From the NCBI RefSeq assembly GCF_039535475.1, contig NZ_BAAAXG010000012.1:310001-374000 (forward strand): a stretch of 64,000 nucleotides of DNA, written 5' to 3'. How positions within the stretch are numbered: position 1 is the first letter of the stretch; every line of letters starts with the position of its first letter. The notes under the pieces were generated by a model. That model made no database searches. It was given only the letters and a program-made list of their open reading frames with translations, and had not been told where the DNA came from. Below, in pieces: positions 62,344 through 64,000 of the stretch. Position numbers and translations under genes: made by a program. This DNA comes from Streptomyces showdoensis (GTDB lineage: Bacteria > Actinomycetota > Actinomycetes > Streptomycetales > Streptomycetaceae).

Positions 62344-63981
62344 ATGACTGCCACCCTCGTCGCCAAGAACCTCGCCGCCGGCCACGGCGACCGCTCCCTC
62401 TTCTCCGGGCTCGACCTCGTCGTCGCCCCCGGGGACGTCATCGGCCTCGTCGGGGTCAACGGCGCCGGGAAGTCCACCCTGCTGCGGCTGCTCGCGGGCC
62501 TCGACATCCCCGAGGACGGTGAGCTGCGGCTCTCGCCGCCCACCGCGACCGTCGGACACCTCCCGCAGGAGCCGGAGCGGCGCGAAGGGGAGACCGTCCG
62601 GGAGTTCCTGGCCCGCCGCACCGGCGTCGCCGCCGCGCAGGCCGCGATGGACGAGGCCACCCAGGGGCTCGTCGACGGCACGCCCGGTGCCGACGACGCG
62701 TACGCCGTGAGCCTGGAGCGCTGGCTCGACCTCGGCGGCGCCGACCTCGACGAGCGGGCCGAGGAGGTCGCCGCCTCCCTCGGCCTCACCGTCGGGCTCG
62801 ACCAGCCCATGACGGGGCTCTCCGGCGGCCAGGCGGCCCGCGCCGGCCTCGCCTCCCTCCTGCTCTCCCGCTACGACGTCTTCCTCCTCGACGAACCCAC
62901 CAACGACCTCGACCTCGACGGCCTGGAGCGCCTCGAAGCCTTCGTCCAGGGGCTGCGCGCGGGCACCGTGGTCATCAGCCACGACCGCGAGTTCCTCACC
63001 CGCACCGTCACCAAGGTCCTCGAACTCGATCTCGCCCAGCAGCAGATCACCCTCTACGGCGGCGGATACGAGGCCTACCTGGAGGAGCGGGACACCGCGC
63101 GGCGGCACGCCCGCGAGGACTTCGAGGAGTACGCCGACAAGAAGGCCGCCCTGGAGGGGCGCGCCCTCATGCAGCGCAACTGGATGGACAAGGGCGTGCG
63201 CAACGCCCGCCGCAAGTCCTCCGACAACGACAAGATCGGGCGCAAGCTGCGCGGCGAGTCCAGCGAGAAGCAGGCCGCGAAGGCCCGCCAGACGCAGCGC
63301 ATGATCGAGCGCCTGGACGTCGTCGAGGAGCCCCGCAAGGAGTGGGAGCTGCGCATGGAGATCGCGGCGGCCCCGCGCTCCGGCGCGGTCGTGGCCACCC
63401 TGCGCGAGGCGGAGGTGCGCCGCGGCGACTTCTCCTTCGGTCCCGTCTCCCTCCAGGTCGACTGGGCCGACAAGATCGCGATCACCGGCGCCAACGGGGC
63501 CGGCAAGTCGACCCTGCTCGCCGCGCTGCTCGGCCGGCTGCCGCTGGACGCGGGCGACGCGACGCTCGGCCCCGGTGTGGTGGTCGGCGAGGTCGACCAG
63601 GCCCGCAAGCTGTTCCACGGCACGGAGACGCTCCTGGACGCGTTCTGCGCGGCCGTCCCCGACACGGAGCCGGCGGAGGTCCGCACGCTGCTCGCCAAGT
63701 TCGGCCTCAAGGCGGACCACGTGCTGCGGCCCGCCACCACCCTGTCGCCCGGCGAGCGCACCCGCGCCGCCCTCGCCCTGCTCCAGGGCCGCGGGGTCAA
63801 CCTGCTCGTCCTGGACGAGCCGACCAACCACCTGGACCTGCCCGCGATCGAGCAGCTGGAGTCCGCGCTGGAGGCGTACGAGGGCACGCTGCTCCTCGTC
63901 ACCCACGACCGGCGGATGCTGGACGCGGTCCGCACGACCCGGCGCGTCGAGGTCGCCGACGGCAAGGTGACGGAGCTCTGA
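62344..63981 (+). CDS. ABC-F family ATPase
   Basis: 545 residues, two ABC domains, soluble. Domain 1 has GVNGAGKST, the signature LSGGQAARAGLASLLL and VFLLDEPTNDLD. Domain 2 has GANGAGKST, signature-like LSPGERTRAALALL (Pro in place of the first Gly) and LLVLDEPTNHLD. The linker (DKKAALEGRALMQRNWMDKGVRNARRKSSDNDK in pieces) is the charged P-site interaction arm. It most resembles the common housekeeping ABC-F proteins of actinobacteria, which act on stalled ribosomes. The stop overlaps a following ATG. Confidence 0.9.
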   Translation: MTATLVAKNLAAGHGDRSLFSGLDLVVAPGDVIGLVGVNGAGKSTLLRLLAGLDIPEDGELRLSPPTATVGHLPQEPERREGETVREFLARRTGVAAAQAAMDEATQGLVDGTPGADDAYAVSLERWLDLGGADLDERAEEVAASLGLTVGLDQPMTGLSGGQAARAGLASLLLSRYDVFLLDEPTNDLDLDGLERLEAFVQGLRAGTVVISHDREFLTRTVTKVLELDLAQQQITLYGGGYEAYLEERDTARRHAREDFEEYADKKAALEGRALMQRNWMDKGVRNARRKSSDNDKIGRKLRGESSEKQAAKARQTQRMIERLDVVEEPRKEWELRMEIAAAPRSGAVVATLREAEVRRGDFSFGPVSLQVDWADKIAITGANGAGKSTLLAALLGRLPLDAGDATLGPGVVVGEVDQARKLFHGTETLLDAFCAAVPDTEPAEVRTLLAKFGLKADHVLRPATTLSPGERTRAALALLQGRGVNLLVLDEPTNHLDLPAIEQLESALEAYEGTLLLVTHDRRMLDAVRTTRRVEVADGKVTEL

Positions 63982-64000
63982 TGACGGCCTCCTTCGGGTG
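63981..64000 (+). CDS. possible start of a following gene, cut by the window end
   Basis: An ATG overlaps the ABC-F stop (TGATG) and opens MTASFG before the window ends. The overlap is typical of coupled genes, but six codons are too few to judge. Confidence 0.3.

Noticed and set aside
1..64000. Mobile elements, prophage or genomic island
   Set aside because: No transposase, integrase, attachment repeat or composition break was seen. The tRNA-Leu is followed directly by a terminator and a chromosomal gene.

Overview
The window is high-GC actinobacterial chromosome, almost certainly Streptomyces. The genus call rests on several markers: an SsgA-like sporulation protein, a WhiB-like Fe-S regulator, two whiJ/abaA-type modules (helix-turn-helix regulator + DUF397 + HATPase), a cebR-cebEFG-bglC-type cello-oligosaccharide locus, many secreted peptidases, GTG/TTG starts and many leaderless promoters. 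I see no phage, transposase, CRISPR array or rRNA. One tRNA-Leu(GAG) is present. The layout reads as ordinary core/accessory chromosome, with one unusual sulfur-scavenging operon and a striking number of short tandem repeats.

Region by region. 1-4600: secreted protein, tRNA-Leu, methyltransferase, first whiJ-like module (HATPase and partner leftward, regulator and DUF397 rightward), DUF574-type methyltransferase. 4700-9940: secreted M64 peptidase, GH4 6-phospho-glucosidase, Tat-exported FAD oxidoreductase. 10078-13111: YchJ-like protein, MFS exporter with a C-terminal MarR-like domain, small unknown. 13368-15663: divergent ATP-dependent DNA ligase and LigD-type polymerase (end joining), followed by a decaying 18/19-bp repeat. 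15783-17503: alpha/beta hydrolase and convergent TetR gene sharing related operators. 17519-25016: IclR gene divergent from a long, translationally coupled operon. The operon encodes a cysteine-type leader peptide, a DszB-like desulfinase, an SsuA/SsuC/SsuB-type ABC transporter, a cytosolic binding-protein-fold protein and an SsuD-like flavin monooxygenase. I read it as organosulfur uptake and desulfurization. 25062-30600: WhiB-like protein, acyl-ACP desaturase, second whiJ-like module, ABC-F ATPase, SsgA-like protein. 30756-35158: small metabolic and repair genes including endonuclease V.

35249-41852: beta-oxidation operon (acyl-CoA racemase, acyl-CoA dehydrogenase, thiolase, FadB-type multifunctional protein) behind a promoter with operator-like dyads, with a convergent MerR gene. 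41930-49548: macro-domain protein, tail-anchored protein, a large M4+M28 double-protease secreted protein, sphingomyelinase-like protein, orphan ATP-synthase b-like protein, MpaB-family oxygenase. 49517-55428: bglC, cebG, cebF, cebE and cebR-type genes with LacI-type operators. 55524-60713: secreted M1, S15 and M14 peptidases. 60766-64000: small secreted protein, D-amino-acid-oxidase-like protein, second ABC-F ATPase, and the first codons of a possible following gene.

Three genes (SsuA-like lipoprotein, SsuB-like ATPase, thiolase) are each broken by one extra C in a run of five Cs, and removing it restores a full-length protein in every case. This pattern suggests consensus errors in the sequence more than three independent pseudogenes, but it cannot be settled from one window.
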